Source: Funneliformis mosseae (Eukaryota; Glomeromycota; Glomeromycetes; Glomerales; Glomeraceae). From it: a stretch of DNA of 13,535 bases. Shown in pieces: positions 1-9,480 of this stretch; position 1 is the first letter of the stretch, and the number at the start of each line of letters is the position of its first letter. The position numbers and the translations under genes are program-made. The notes beneath the pieces are model-generated. The model ran no database searches and was not told where the DNA came from. It was given only the letters and a program-made list of their open reading frames with translations. The stretch is from positions 1 to 13,535 of the forward strand of contig CAJVPP010002785.1 of the NCBI GenBank assembly GCA_910592005.1. Reading direction: 5' to 3'.

Positions 1-645
1 TTCCTAACATTTTATATCGTTTATTTTTAATTATGACTGTTAGAATAATGATTTTCTTTTTAAAATACAAGATAAAAATACAAAAAAGAAAATAAATAAG
101 TATAAATATAAATATAATTGAAAAAAAAAAAAAAAATAATAATACAATGAAGTTAAATAATAATAATAAAATATATATATAATATAAAACCCAAAAAATC
201 TACATTTACATCAAATAACAACTATTATTATTAATACACCAAATAAAAATTTGTTTTAAAATCATCTAGATTTTAATTGACTTGTTGAATAGAGAAGCGG
301 TAAAATCGTAAAGGATGGATGGTTAAAATGATACACGAATAAAACTTAGCAATAAGATGGAAATACAAAAAAGAATTAAATATGTAAGTTAATAAAATTT
401 TGTGCTAATTATATGTATAAATGCAAAATAAAAAATTGTGATTATTTGCGAAGGAGAATTCGGATTGGTTAAATTTTTTTTTGAATTTTATATAATTGTA
501 ATAAATATAATTTTGGAAAACCATAATTTTGTGTGGTGGATTTCGCAAATAAATTTAAAATAGTTAAATAATAATTCGTTCAACAAATTATTTTCTCAAC
601 ACATTATTTATATAATAAGTTATCCCCCAATCGAAGTCCCCTTTC
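1..645. other. AT-rich 3' flank, no gene seen
   Basis: This stretch lies downstream of the minus-strand gene that ends at 646. It is strongly AT-rich, with a poly-A run near 120-136 and (AT)n near 170-183. No open frame of useful length or tRNA-like structure was found on either strand. It must contain the 3' UTR and polyadenylation region of the gene, but I see no canonical AATAAA on the minus strand close to the stop. Confidence 0.7.
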
Positions 646-3600
646 TTAATTGCCAATTCTTAATTTCTTTGAAATTTTAGCCTTGCCTTTTCCTTTCCTA
701 TCGCTTTCGGCCGGAACGTAACCAGGGGGGTAATAAGGTTGTTGCTGAGGCGAAGAAGTTGCGCTAGTAGGGTAATTCAAATATAATTGCTGAGCAGGGA
801 CATCAAAAGGTATTGTCATTGGAATTTGAGGAGGTAAATTATTATATAATTGTGATGGTTGTTTAAAGAATTCGGGAGGTAAATTGGATTGAATTGAAGT
901 AGGTTGTTCAAAACTTCTCCTATGAGCAGCCATATAAGGGTTCATTTTAGGAGATGGAGGGGTCGGAGAATATGAGACTGGATAGCTTCCTCCCATGATA
1001 GGAGATGGAGGAGTTGAATACGAAAGCGGATAGCTTCCCATGATAGGGGATGGAGGAGTTGAATACGAAAGTGGATATGGTCCAAAGGTACCAGGTGGAT
1101 TATATGTGGTCATTTGTGGCGAAGATGGTTGATAAGGCGCAACTTGATTTGATGCTTCTTGTTTTTGTTCCTGTGCTGGATGAGGCGGAAGCGGAACGGT
1201 ATAGCCTTCAATGATTTCTGACTCGGTAGGACTACGAGTGTTACCATCATCCTTTTTATTACTTTCATATTGTTGTTGATGTTGCTGAAGGTTCTGTTGA
1301 GAGATTGGTGCTTGCATCCTTACAGAAGACTGTGTCGTGCTAACGGTAACATTCTCGTATTGTACAACGGTTTCTTCAATTTCAGAAGTTGTATTATTCA
1401 GTATTTTCCTTGACGTTTGTATTTTATTTGTGGTGGTTTGAGTAATTATGGGTCCACCGCTAGTATTTATCGTATTCATTAATGGTTGAACCTGCTGTCC
1501 GCCAACTTCCATACCATTATTATAACTTTGTTGCGATTGTTGTGGTTGTTGAGGGTACTGTTGCTGATACTGTTGAGTTGGCTGTGGTGAATATGGTTGA
1601 GTTTGTTGTGGATATGATTGAGGTGGTGGTTGAGGTGGTGGTTGCTGCCCATATTGTTGTCGATATTGTTGAGGATATTGTGAATACTGCTGGGGCTGCT
1701 GTGGATATTGCGGTGGTGGGTATTGAGGAGGTGGGTATTGCTGTGGATATCCTATCTGTTGTTGAGGATATGGTTGTTGATATTGCTGAGGTGGATATTG
1801 CTGTAATTGCGCATTCTGCGTTGGTGGAGTACGAGGATTTTGACGTGATTGTATCGGAGGTTGACGATTAGGAAGTGGTGCGTTCATCATTACAGGACTC
1901 TGCCTTGGTAAATTTGCATTTACTGGAACGGGACTTTGTTGTTTACGAGTATTACGAGCTCCCGTTGGATTTGATCTTCCCGCGGTCATTTGGCTCATTT
2001 GATCGGAAGTTGATGGTGATGGTGGTGGTCTTGTTCCTTGACGTACTGGTAAATGCACATTGTTCATAATTGGGCTTTTGTGGCCACGAGCACCATTCGG
2101 CGATTGGCGACCTTGCATCGGGGGTTGACGGTTAGAAGCTTGTGGGTTAATTGGATACGGTGATTCTCTTCCACGTACGCCACTATATGGACTTTGCTTT
2201 CCAGGTATTAATGAACTTGGAGTGGCCGGACTTGGTTTTGGTGATTGATGACCTTGCTTCTGAGTTGGGCGTCCTGTTTGCGGATAAGCCGCTGATTGAT
2301 TATAATTTTCTTCATCTTGATCATAAGTTTCGTGATTTGTGAAATAACCATCCTCTTCCGCATCACGTGCAACCTGTTGCTTGATTTGTTGTTGAGAAGC
2401 TTGCTTTTGAATTTGTGGATGGAATTGCTGAGAACCCTGCTTTTGAACTTGTGGATGGAATTGCTGAGAACCCTGCTTTTGAATTTGTGGATGGAATTGC
2501 TGAGAACCCTGCTTTTGAATTTGAGGACGTGGTACTGCACTTTGAAGCTCGTCACGAGGTGGCTGATTTTGAATAAAAGATTCATCGATTTGTTGTTGAG
2601 ATCGTTGCTTCTGTAACTGTTGACGATACTGAGATTGTAGAACCGATTTTGTTTGTTCATTGTTGTCCTCCTCATCTTGTTGATATTCCGATGCTTGTTC
2701 GTCATCACGATATTGATCGTATACATCATCTTGATAATATTGATCAGCTATTTCTGCATCATCTTCATCCTGATTTCGAGCTTCCTGTGGTTGTTGTTGC
2801 CTTTGTAGTCTTTCACGTTCTCGTCTTTTACGTTCTTCCTGTTGTTCCAATATAAGCTTCTGTTGCTCTTGCTGATATTTTTGAATTTGATAAAGCTTAG
2901 ATTCTTCCTCCTCTTCTTGTTGTTGAATATACATATCACGAAATTCTTGACCTTTATCAACCGGTTGATTGAGAAAATTTTCCATTTGTTCGGTAGGAGT
3001 ACCAGATGGTGGCAAATTAGGTCGTGTCTTTGAAAAACTACTATTATTTGAACGGCTATACTGTTGAAGGGCAGAAGGAGGGTGTAAAGTACTTGAAGCA
3101 TCGGATTTCCTTTTACCGCTACTTCTACTGCTTTTAGAACTTTTCACCCATGGCAAATTGAAATTGCTTAGAGCGCTTATTCGATTAGAACTATGAGTTG
3201 ATAAAGCGGGATTATTAGTGTTATTTAAATTTTGTTCCCATTCTGTCATGTATCGATTTCTCTCTTCTATCATAACCCATTCACATTCATGAATTAGACC
3301 GCGACGAGGTTCAATAAAAACCCATTCACTCCATTGTTCATCTTGCTCTTCAACATTTGCCTCTATCCAAACGTAAGGGAATAAAGCATCAATCGTTTCA
3401 ATTGATAGATGAGAACTATCCACAACATCAACCGTTTGATCTATTATTTGCCAATCTTCCCAATCTTCATATGTGTGACCATGCATGTAAGTCGATGAAT
3501 CCGAAGAGATTGAAGGTGGACGACGTTTTATACACAGGAAAGAAATTGTTTTACGACGCGTGGGGGGTCTTTGCGTCCTCACTTCCTGAGATTCTTCACG

Positions 3601-5519
3601 TCTCGTATTTTCAAACACTGTTGAACCACCATGACTAACGTTATTATTAAAATTACTACTACTATGATTATCGACACCGCCACCGCCACCGCCGCCACCA
3701 TCGGACGAAGGTCCAAGCGTTGAAGATAGGCTAAATATATTTGAACTATTATCTATTGACTCGCGGAATCCTTGATTACGAAAACCATCCCACTTATGTT
3801 CACCACCGTTACTATTTTCATCATGAAATTCACTACTACTTGAATCGTTATTCATATCATTAAAATCAGATGAACTCATCAATGGGTCGCTAACAAATTC
3901 GATTTTTGGTAACGGCGGAAGTGCTTCAAACCGATCATTTTTTTGACTACCGTTTCGCTTCTTTTTTCCGTCACTCTTCTTTCTTTTGACCTTAATGGTA
4001 TTCGGGTTTATATTTCTATCGTCATAAGCAAAGAATAATTTTAGTACTTCTTCGGACATGATCCCTAACCCTTTATTTTGCAATTCCTCCCATTTGGACT
4101 CTGCGGTTCTTGGATCATCGATTATAATTATGTTTGACGATTTAAAACTTGCTTTACGTTTCAACGCACTAAGCGAATCCAATAATTCTGGGAATATATC
4201 CGCCAAAGAACTTCTATTTGATTTATTTGTATTAATGGTTCTAGTTTTTCTAAGCAAACTTGATTGTCTACTAATTGAATTAGAATTTGATTTATTATCA
4301 TGAAAATTATTATTACTAGAATCGGAGATCTGCCTCCTTGATCTGATGACCTCATCCAAATCAGAAATGGTAATATCGGGTAAAGAATGCTCACTCGATA
4401 TGATCTCTCTACCATCACCGCTAACGCTACTATTCATTAAACATTTTTTTCTACATTCAACATAATCTTGTAGCAATAAATGCAACCTCTCTGGTAATTG
4501 GGTTGAACAAGCCCTTTCTCTCAAATAAGCTAAGAACAAATGAATTAACGCGTGAGAATATTTTAACCATTCTTGATAGGCCGTTAGAAAATTTTCGTAA
4601 GTTTTCGTTTTTACTTCGTTAAAAATATGAAGTGACATTGATTTTAAGATGCGTGTTGGATGCATATGATTAATATGTGATTGTTCCATTGTCATTGCGA
4701 ATAAATCAAATAATTCCACAAGTATTCCTTTATTCTGTCTTGGAAGATATGAAAGGAATTGATTAAATGATCCTTTTCTCGGGTCATATTGCCATTCTAT
4801 ATATATATATAATTTTTTTTTAAAAAAAAAAAAAAAAAAAAATCCGATCGTTAACACACAATTCGTTTCATTAAAATTTCAAATCATCTTTTATGTTTCC
4901 ATATTATTACCTTGTTCATATCTGACGAATTCCTCATAACATTCATAGGGCACGATCTTGGAAGTACAATTTTTCATTGTCCATCGCATACCAGCGATAA
5001 CATTATGTATATTTTGAAATTTTAATTCATCCTCGAATTCGGTACGGTTATCTCTCAATAAACAATTAATGAGGTACCTGACCTCATCTGCTCCATCACC
5101 GATTCGTATGGGTCTAAAGATATCTGATTCCGTCAATCCTAATAGATGGGAAGAAGGGAAAATGATTTGGTTAAGAATCAACATCCATTTTTACTCCTTT
5201 AGTCCTATGTAACACAAGATCACAATACCCCTGTGACAAATAACCAAGCGACCCCGTGACCAAATCGAACTAAATGCATACCTCTCAACACAACCTCTCC
5301 GGCGCACAAATGAATAATTAGGTAAGCTTCACCCAAAGTTACCAATTGTTCAATATCCCGTTTTTGTTTTCTTTTTGTGCTCACACTCATCTTCCTTCTC
5401 ATACTTCCACCACTTCCCCTTTTTAATTTTAAGCTGTCACTTTTCTGCAAATGTTGTAAATGTGGATTGACTACATGATGATTTAGATTTGTTAATGAGG
5501 CAGGTTTCCCTCGGAGCAT
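646..5519 (-). CDS. Msb1/Mug8-domain (RhoGAP-like) morphogenesis protein, 3 exons
   Basis: The coding exons are 5519-5282, 5138-4911 and 4796-646, giving 1538 residues; both junctions are GT-AG and phase 1. The start ATG at 5519 has A at -3, and an in-frame stop lies upstream near 5580 with no earlier ATG between. An unseen upstream exon cannot be excluded. Residues about 57-400 resemble the Msb1 family: a helix ending LCAGEVVLRGL spans the first junction, then FRPIRIG, MRWTMKN with YECYEEFVRYE, LVELFDLFAM, and YQEWLKYSHALIHLFLAYL, closing with a KWEELQNKGLG motif. Yeast Msb1 is linked to bud emergence and Cdc42/Rho1 signalling, so a role in polarised growth is inferred. I see no obvious catalytic Arg finger, so it may be a scaffold. 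The tail holds Gly8 (522-529), a Trp-rich acidic block (599-675), a coiled-coil-like Q/E/R segment (778-835), 12-residue repeats (914-961), Ser-Pro sites (995-1150), a Q/P/Y tract (1153-1247), PPSP repeats (1395-1440) and a basic C-terminus. No signal peptide or membrane segment is evident. Confidence 0.9.
943..1080 (-). repeat. 45-48 bp tandem repeat in CDS (3 copies, SYPLSYSTPPSPIMG)
   Basis: Three adjacent units of 15-16 residues follow the pattern (S/P)YP(L/V)SYS-TPPSP(I/K)M, at protein residues 1395-1440. Units one and two are almost identical in DNA, while the third is diverged. Each unit carries a PPSP core, a possible proline-directed kinase or SH3-type target; this functional reading is inference. 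Confidence 0.88.
1522..1806 (-). repeat. Gln/Pro/Tyr low-complexity coding tract
   Basis: Residues about 1153-1247 of the Msb1-like protein are almost entirely Gln, Pro and Tyr, in YPQQ, YPPPQ and QQYPQQ blocks. The composition is prion-like and predicted to be disordered. The complementary strand is open for over 100 codons here only because CAA/CAG read as TTG/CTG in antisense; that antisense frame is not a gene. Confidence 0.85.
2380..2523 (-). repeat. 36-bp tandem repeat in CDS (4 copies, QIQKQGSQQFHP)
   Basis: Four consecutive 36-bp units encode the 12-residue unit QIQKQGSQQFHP. The first three units are nearly identical (one Ile/Val change) and the fourth diverges to QIQKQASQQQIK. They occupy protein residues 914-961, just after the coiled-coil-like segment. 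The DNA-level similarity suggests recent slippage or unequal exchange, so copy number may vary between isolates. Confidence 0.92.
4797..4910 (-). other. Intron 2 of the Msb1-like gene (114 nt)
   Basis: The donor reads GAACAAG|GTAATAA and the acceptor lies at the end of an (AT)n run, ATATATAG|AATGG. Both are phase 1, and the join gives Tyr-Glu-Gln-Glu-Trp-Gln in the middle of the Msb1 domain. The intron contains a 21-nt T run (4842-4822) followed directly by nine A (4821-4813) on the coding strand. The apparent ATG at 4857 lies inside this intron and would encode a Phe7-Lys3 leader that does not belong to the protein. Confidence 0.88.
5139..5281 (-). other. Intron 1 of the Msb1-like gene (143 nt)
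   Basis: The donor reads GAGAG|GTATGC and the acceptor CCATCTATTAG|GATTG, behind a pyrimidine-rich stretch. A CTTAAC branch-like site lies at 5175-5170, about 31 nt from the acceptor. Both sides are phase 1, and the join gives Arg-Gly-Leu-Thr, which restores the helix typical of the start of the Msb1 domain. The 5' part of the intron is open in the exon 1 frame, so a start at the internal ATG at 5184 could be proposed, but that would lose the domain start. Confidence 0.88.
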
Positions 5520-6117
5520 TTTAAAAGGATTTTGTTTGTGTCGTCGTTTTTTTTTTTTGGTTTGAGAACAAAAAATTTATAAAACTAAAATAAATCTAAT
5601 TTTTTGTTTGTACAAAAAAAAAAAAGTACTTAAAAAATTATGTACACTCTATTAATGATATACGTATTATTAAATAAACCTGCAAACTATGGACAAAATT
5701 TTTTTTCTCTTTTTCGGTTACGGTAAAATTTTAAGTGAAAAAGGTGTACATATTATTATTACTAGGTTGCTTTTTTAACTGATTTTCGGTAATTTTTTCT
5801 GAATTTAATAAAAAAATTTTTTTTTTTTTTGGACTCTATCCAAAAAAAACCTATTTAAGCAGATGAAAAAGATTTTTTTTTTCTAGAGAAGAGTACTTTG
5901 TATTTATTTATTTATTTTATATATATATATCTATATATATATTCTTTTTTTACTTATTGCTTTCCTCTTTCTTTTTCAAAAAAGAAAAGATTCAAGCGAC
6001 GAGAGGGAGGTAAAAAAAAAAAAAGATTTCAATTTTTTTTTCTCGAAAGGAAAAAAAAAAAAAAAATATTGGAAAGAATCCGATGAATTTTTTTTTTTTT
6101 TTCCTAAAAAAAAAAAA
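5520..6117 (-). promoter_or_regulatory. Homopolymer-dense upstream region of the Msb1-like gene
   Basis: The 600 bases before the start codon hold many long A or T runs (for example near 5547-5558, 5819-5831, 6009-6023, 6052-6066 and 6090-6102), a TTTA-type repeat near 5900-5920 and an (AT)n block near 5919-5942. Such poly(dA:dT) DNA disfavours nucleosomes and is common in fungal promoters, so this is the likely promoter and 5' UTR. No single TATA element can be chosen with confidence. Confidence 0.4.
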
Positions 6118-6351
6118 ATGTATCAGTCTATTAAAAAAAAAGGGACTCTTGATATTTTTAAATATGCAAATAATCTGCATTCTGATGTTCTTTGACCGAA
6201 ACATTGTATTACTCTAGAAGGAAGCGAAGTATTTGAGGTAACTTACAATAAACCACTAATAGGAAATGAAATTTGGATGGTCGATCGTATTGTTCTAAAT
6301 AACATATATAAAAAAAAAAAAAATAGATGCTTTCGGAAATATGAACGCTAA
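6118..6351 (+). pseudogene. Short protein-like relic with one in-frame stop
   Basis: From the ATG at 6118 a frame reads for 25 codons to a TGA at 6193-6195, then continues for 51 codons to a TAA at 6349. The part after the stop (for example ITLEGSEVFEV, then GNEIWMVDRIVLNN) looks like real protein: mixed hydrophobic and charged residues, unlike the low-complexity translations around it. The TGA could come from TGG or CGA by one transition. A-rich runs flank both ends, so a retroposed or transposon-derived fragment is possible. I do not recognise the family, and a frame of this length can arise by chance. Confidence 0.3.
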
Positions 6352-6377
6352 TAGATGCTTTCGGAATTATGAAAGCT
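6322..6377 (+). repeat. 28-bp tandem duplication
   Basis: Two adjacent 28-bp units, 6322-6349 and 6350-6377, begin AATAGATGCTTTCGGA and differ at two positions. The second unit contains the inverted repeat GCTTTC/GAAAGC with an 8-nt loop, which the first unit breaks by one base. The duplication overlaps the end of the protein-like relic. Confidence 0.85.
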
Positions 6378-7004
6378 AATGTATCATAATATAAAAAGGC
6401 ATATAAAAAAAAAAGTCTTTGTTTATGTCAAACATGTACAATCCGTATTCCATCAGATAAGTAAAAGAAAAAATAAAAAAAAAAATAAGAGAATCTTTTT
6501 TTTTGTTTTATATACAGTAATCGTTTTGTTTGATTATTTCGCTTGTTTTATTTCTCTACCTTATTTATTTTTATACACAACAAGATATTTCTTGATCACA
6601 TCCATAACAAATTTTTTCAATCAAGGAATTGAAAGACTCGCTTGATTTATGCAAAGGAATGTCGGCCGTTGCTTGGCATCACAGTGGTACCAGTAAGCTG
6701 CATGAACAAAAAAAATAATAATGAATTTTTTTTTTTCTTTTTAATATCAACAAAATAATAACCATCCTTCCATTCTTTGACCTTTATTTACGTACGCCAT
6801 TGTAAAGAGGTAATTGAGGGGAAAAGGTAACCTCGCTCAAGTGATAGTTGACATCATCGAAAAAAAATTGAATGAATAAAAAACGTAATGGTGGCATTTG
6901 TAAGAAAAGATGTTGAAATGTTGTGATATTGTGATGAGGTGATGTGGTGCAACCAAGAAAAGATTGCATAAAGTCGAAAAACCTTATTTATTATAAAAGG
7001 ATCG

Positions 7005-7012
7005 TCACGTGA
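7005..7012. promoter_or_regulatory. TCACGTGA palindrome (E-box-like)
   Basis: A perfect 8-bp palindrome with a CACGTG core, the site type bound by bHLH factors such as fungal Cbf1. It is one of four TCAC(A/G)TGA octamers between 7 and 9 kb; the others are at 8398-8405, 8615-8622 and 9013-9020. Function is inferred only. Confidence 0.3.
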
Positions 7013-8385
7013 TCGACGCTGCTGCGTGCGGTGAAGGAGGTTTTCTAAATAAATGAAAGGTTAGTATTGTTTTAAATATGGGAAACCAGCACAAAGGTTT
7101 TAGGTTTAAAAATAAAATAAAAAAAAAACACGAATCATCAAATGAATTAGCATATTTTATTTTAAACCCATAGTTAGTTAATTGATTTCGGTGATGATTA
7201 TCAAACGTTTTAATAATATAATTATCGTAATGATCTTCGAACTTATAAAAAAAAAACAAAGTTAAATTTTCTATAATAATTAATGATTGACTCCAAGTAT
7301 GAGTTAAAGAAAGTAATCTCAAAGAATGCAATTTAAATTTATTAATACCACAAGCACTTCGCATAATAACGTATGCAAAATGTAAGATGCATGCGCCAAA
7401 TATAAATAAAGATTATATTTATAATAATAAATAGGTTTTTACTTCTTACTTCAAAAACAATTACACGATAAAACTTTAAAATGACAACGTAAAAAAAAAT
7501 TAGAAATGACAATCTATTAGATTTAACTAAAAATGTACCTTGGTGATTATAAAAGAATGAAAAGAACGAATGAAGGACGTTGGCCGATAAGCACAGCCCA
7601 TTATATGCTGATTACATCAACCCTAAGTAAGTTAAAAATAAAAAAAAAGGAGTTTGCTTTGTAATCGTGTGAATTTATATTTCTTTTTAACTTTTTTTAT
7701 TTTCTTTACCTATTTTCGGATAAATCATTCCGAACGAAAGAAATCACTAGATTGATTGGTCACTTATGGTAATGTATTACTATATACATTTTTATGATTA
7801 TCTATCTAAAAAGAATATGTGAGATGCTTTGCTTTGATTAGTCGTTGTCTTAATAATTATGATTTAGTAGGAAAAAAAAGTAGCATTAATCCATGTGGTT
7901 GAAATTTTCAAAATGTCTAGTCAAAACGTGCCGACTTAACCTTTAAAATCCATAATTTATATTACTGTTTTATAAATAAACAACAAATAGTAAATTTCCC
8001 GATGTGAAAAATGAATAGATCTTTGCATAAGATTCGCTCGATTGTTTTTTTTTTTTTTTTTTAACTGTCGAAATGTTTTGTTGATGTTAGTGCAACGGCA
8101 TTTCACGAACGAAGTGAATTCCGTACCGTAGAATCAAGATGCTTTTTGCGTCATCTCCAATTTGAAGTTGATCATTTTGATTGGTTCATGACTGGTTTAC
8201 TTCCTTTTTTCGGATTTGTTTTTAATTAAGCTGTTTATCAATAGATTTCAACTGATGGATCATTTTTAAACAAATAATTTGGTAAATAAAATGAATGATA
8301 ACATTACCTTTTGTTTACTTTTATACATCATCGTTTAGGTTGGGAATCCCGAAACTACCACAACCATCAGAATTAATAAATATGA

Positions 8386-8423
8386 GTCACGTTATAATCA
8401 CATGATTTGTCATGTCTCGTGAC
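8386..8423. repeat. Nested inverted repeat around CACATG
   Basis: The outer arms are GTCACG (8386-8391) and CGTGAC (8418-8423). The inner arms are ACATGA (8400-8405) and TCATGT (8410-8415), separated by TTTG. All arms are exact. The structure could be a paired protein-binding site or a small hairpin. Confidence 0.6.
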
Positions 8424-9480
8424 TTGACTTTAATTGCCAAACGATCCATCATGTTCTCGGGCTGAAATGCATTCGAACTTGGAATTAAATCGTTGTTCAT
8501 TTTTCTGACAATTTTCTCTCTTTCAAATTGCAAAAGGGTCCATTGAAAACTCCTGCTAATATAATTGTTAATATAATGAATTAATTATTCAAAAATGTAA
8601 GATGACGAGCCTTATCATGTGAAAAAAAAATGGATTTTCATTAAAGATTAGCAAACCTATCAAGGATGCGCATGTATTTAAGAAAATTTCTTCAATTAAA
8701 CGGTAACTGTTGAGTTGTGCATAAGGCGTCAAAGACCTGAAACGAAAAATGTTTGTTACCTACTCCTTATCAAATCAATAATTACGTAACGTCACCTGCG
8801 CATGGGATAATAAATTTCGGGTGGTTTCCTTATGAAGGTTTAAATTGTACCAGATGTCTGGTTGGTGCATTCAGAACGAACGGTGTGATTTTCTGATTTT
8901 TTGTTAATCTCACCAAAATCTCGAAAATTGCAGTGTGAATGTTGAATCAAATGGACAAAGGATATTAATGGAATTTTCATGTACGGAATATTCAAGAAAA
9001 ATGGACGTCAGGTCATGTGATTATTTGTTTTTATTTCCGTAATTGTACTGTACCATCTCATCTTTCGGTGTACCATATAATTAATTAAATTGTTACATCA
9101 AAAGAGCTTGAGGCCGACTACACTTTCTTCTGAAACACAAGTTTTCGAACATGCCGTGGTACAATTAAGGGACGCTTACCCGGAAATAACTTCCGCCTGT
9201 AATTCCTTTAATATCCTAATTGAATAACAAATTCAGAATTGATTCTCTTTAACAAAGTTTACATTATAGATGCGAAAATGGATTTTAAAAAGTGACCAAT
9301 AAAATTCGAATTAAACAATTAAAAAAATATTTCGGATGACAATTGTTCTTATTGTGGTAAACCCATTTATCGAGAAAATGTGGTGTGATCCATATAGAAT
9401 TTATAGAATTTGACATGAAAAATTCATCTAATTGATGAATTCCCGATGAAATCCTCTTTGAAGGTGATTATGATGTAAGA

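Larger units (their letters stand above)
6378..9480. other. Gene-poor intergenic DNA of moderate GC
   Basis: No gene can be supported on either strand. Several short frames exist, for example 7533-7664 (43 codons, with a GTAAGT donor-like site at 7627), 8065-8229 (54 codons, no early ATG) and about 9083-9229 (no ATG). Frames of this size are expected by chance at this base composition. No tRNA or rRNA signature was found. The base composition is clearly richer in G and C than the AT island that follows. It may hold undetected exons, regulatory DNA or a decayed gene. Confidence 0.55.

Noticed and set aside
1482..1871. 129-codon plus-strand frame, Val/Glu/Asp-rich
   Set aside because: It is the antisense of the Gln/Pro/Tyr tract of the Msb1-like gene and is open only because of that tract's codon composition.
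2208..2729. 173-codon minus-strand frame with KFKSRVLSNSIH repeats
   Set aside because: It is an out-of-frame reading of the 36-bp coding repeat in exon 3; the main frame runs through without a break.
4797..4857. Start of a single-exon gene at the ATG at 4857
   Set aside because: The ATG and its Phe7-Lys3 leader lie in intron 2; splicing to 4911 rebuilds the Msb1 domain in phase.
5992..6204. 70-codon minus-strand Phe/Lys frame
   Set aside because: It translates homopolymer runs only.
6379..6645. 88-codon plus-strand frame, Lys and Phe rich
   Set aside because: Low-complexity composition from A and T runs; no motif. Only its GC-richer end is kept as a weak finding.
7005..7364. 119-codon minus-strand frame
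   Set aside because: Composition is like translated AT-rich noncoding DNA, with no domain or good start context; expected by chance.
8102..8118. Small hairpin TTCAC/GTGAA with a 7-nt loop
   Set aside because: A 5-bp stem is too short to separate from chance, and no T run or RNA context supports it.
8065..8229. 54-codon plus-strand frame (ends LLPFFGFVFN)
   Set aside because: It lacks an early ATG, and frames of this length are expected several times in this region by chance.
9083..9229. Plus-strand frame with protein-like QVFEHAVVQLRDAYPEI
   Set aside because: No ATG, short, no recognised motif; an exon is possible but unsupported.
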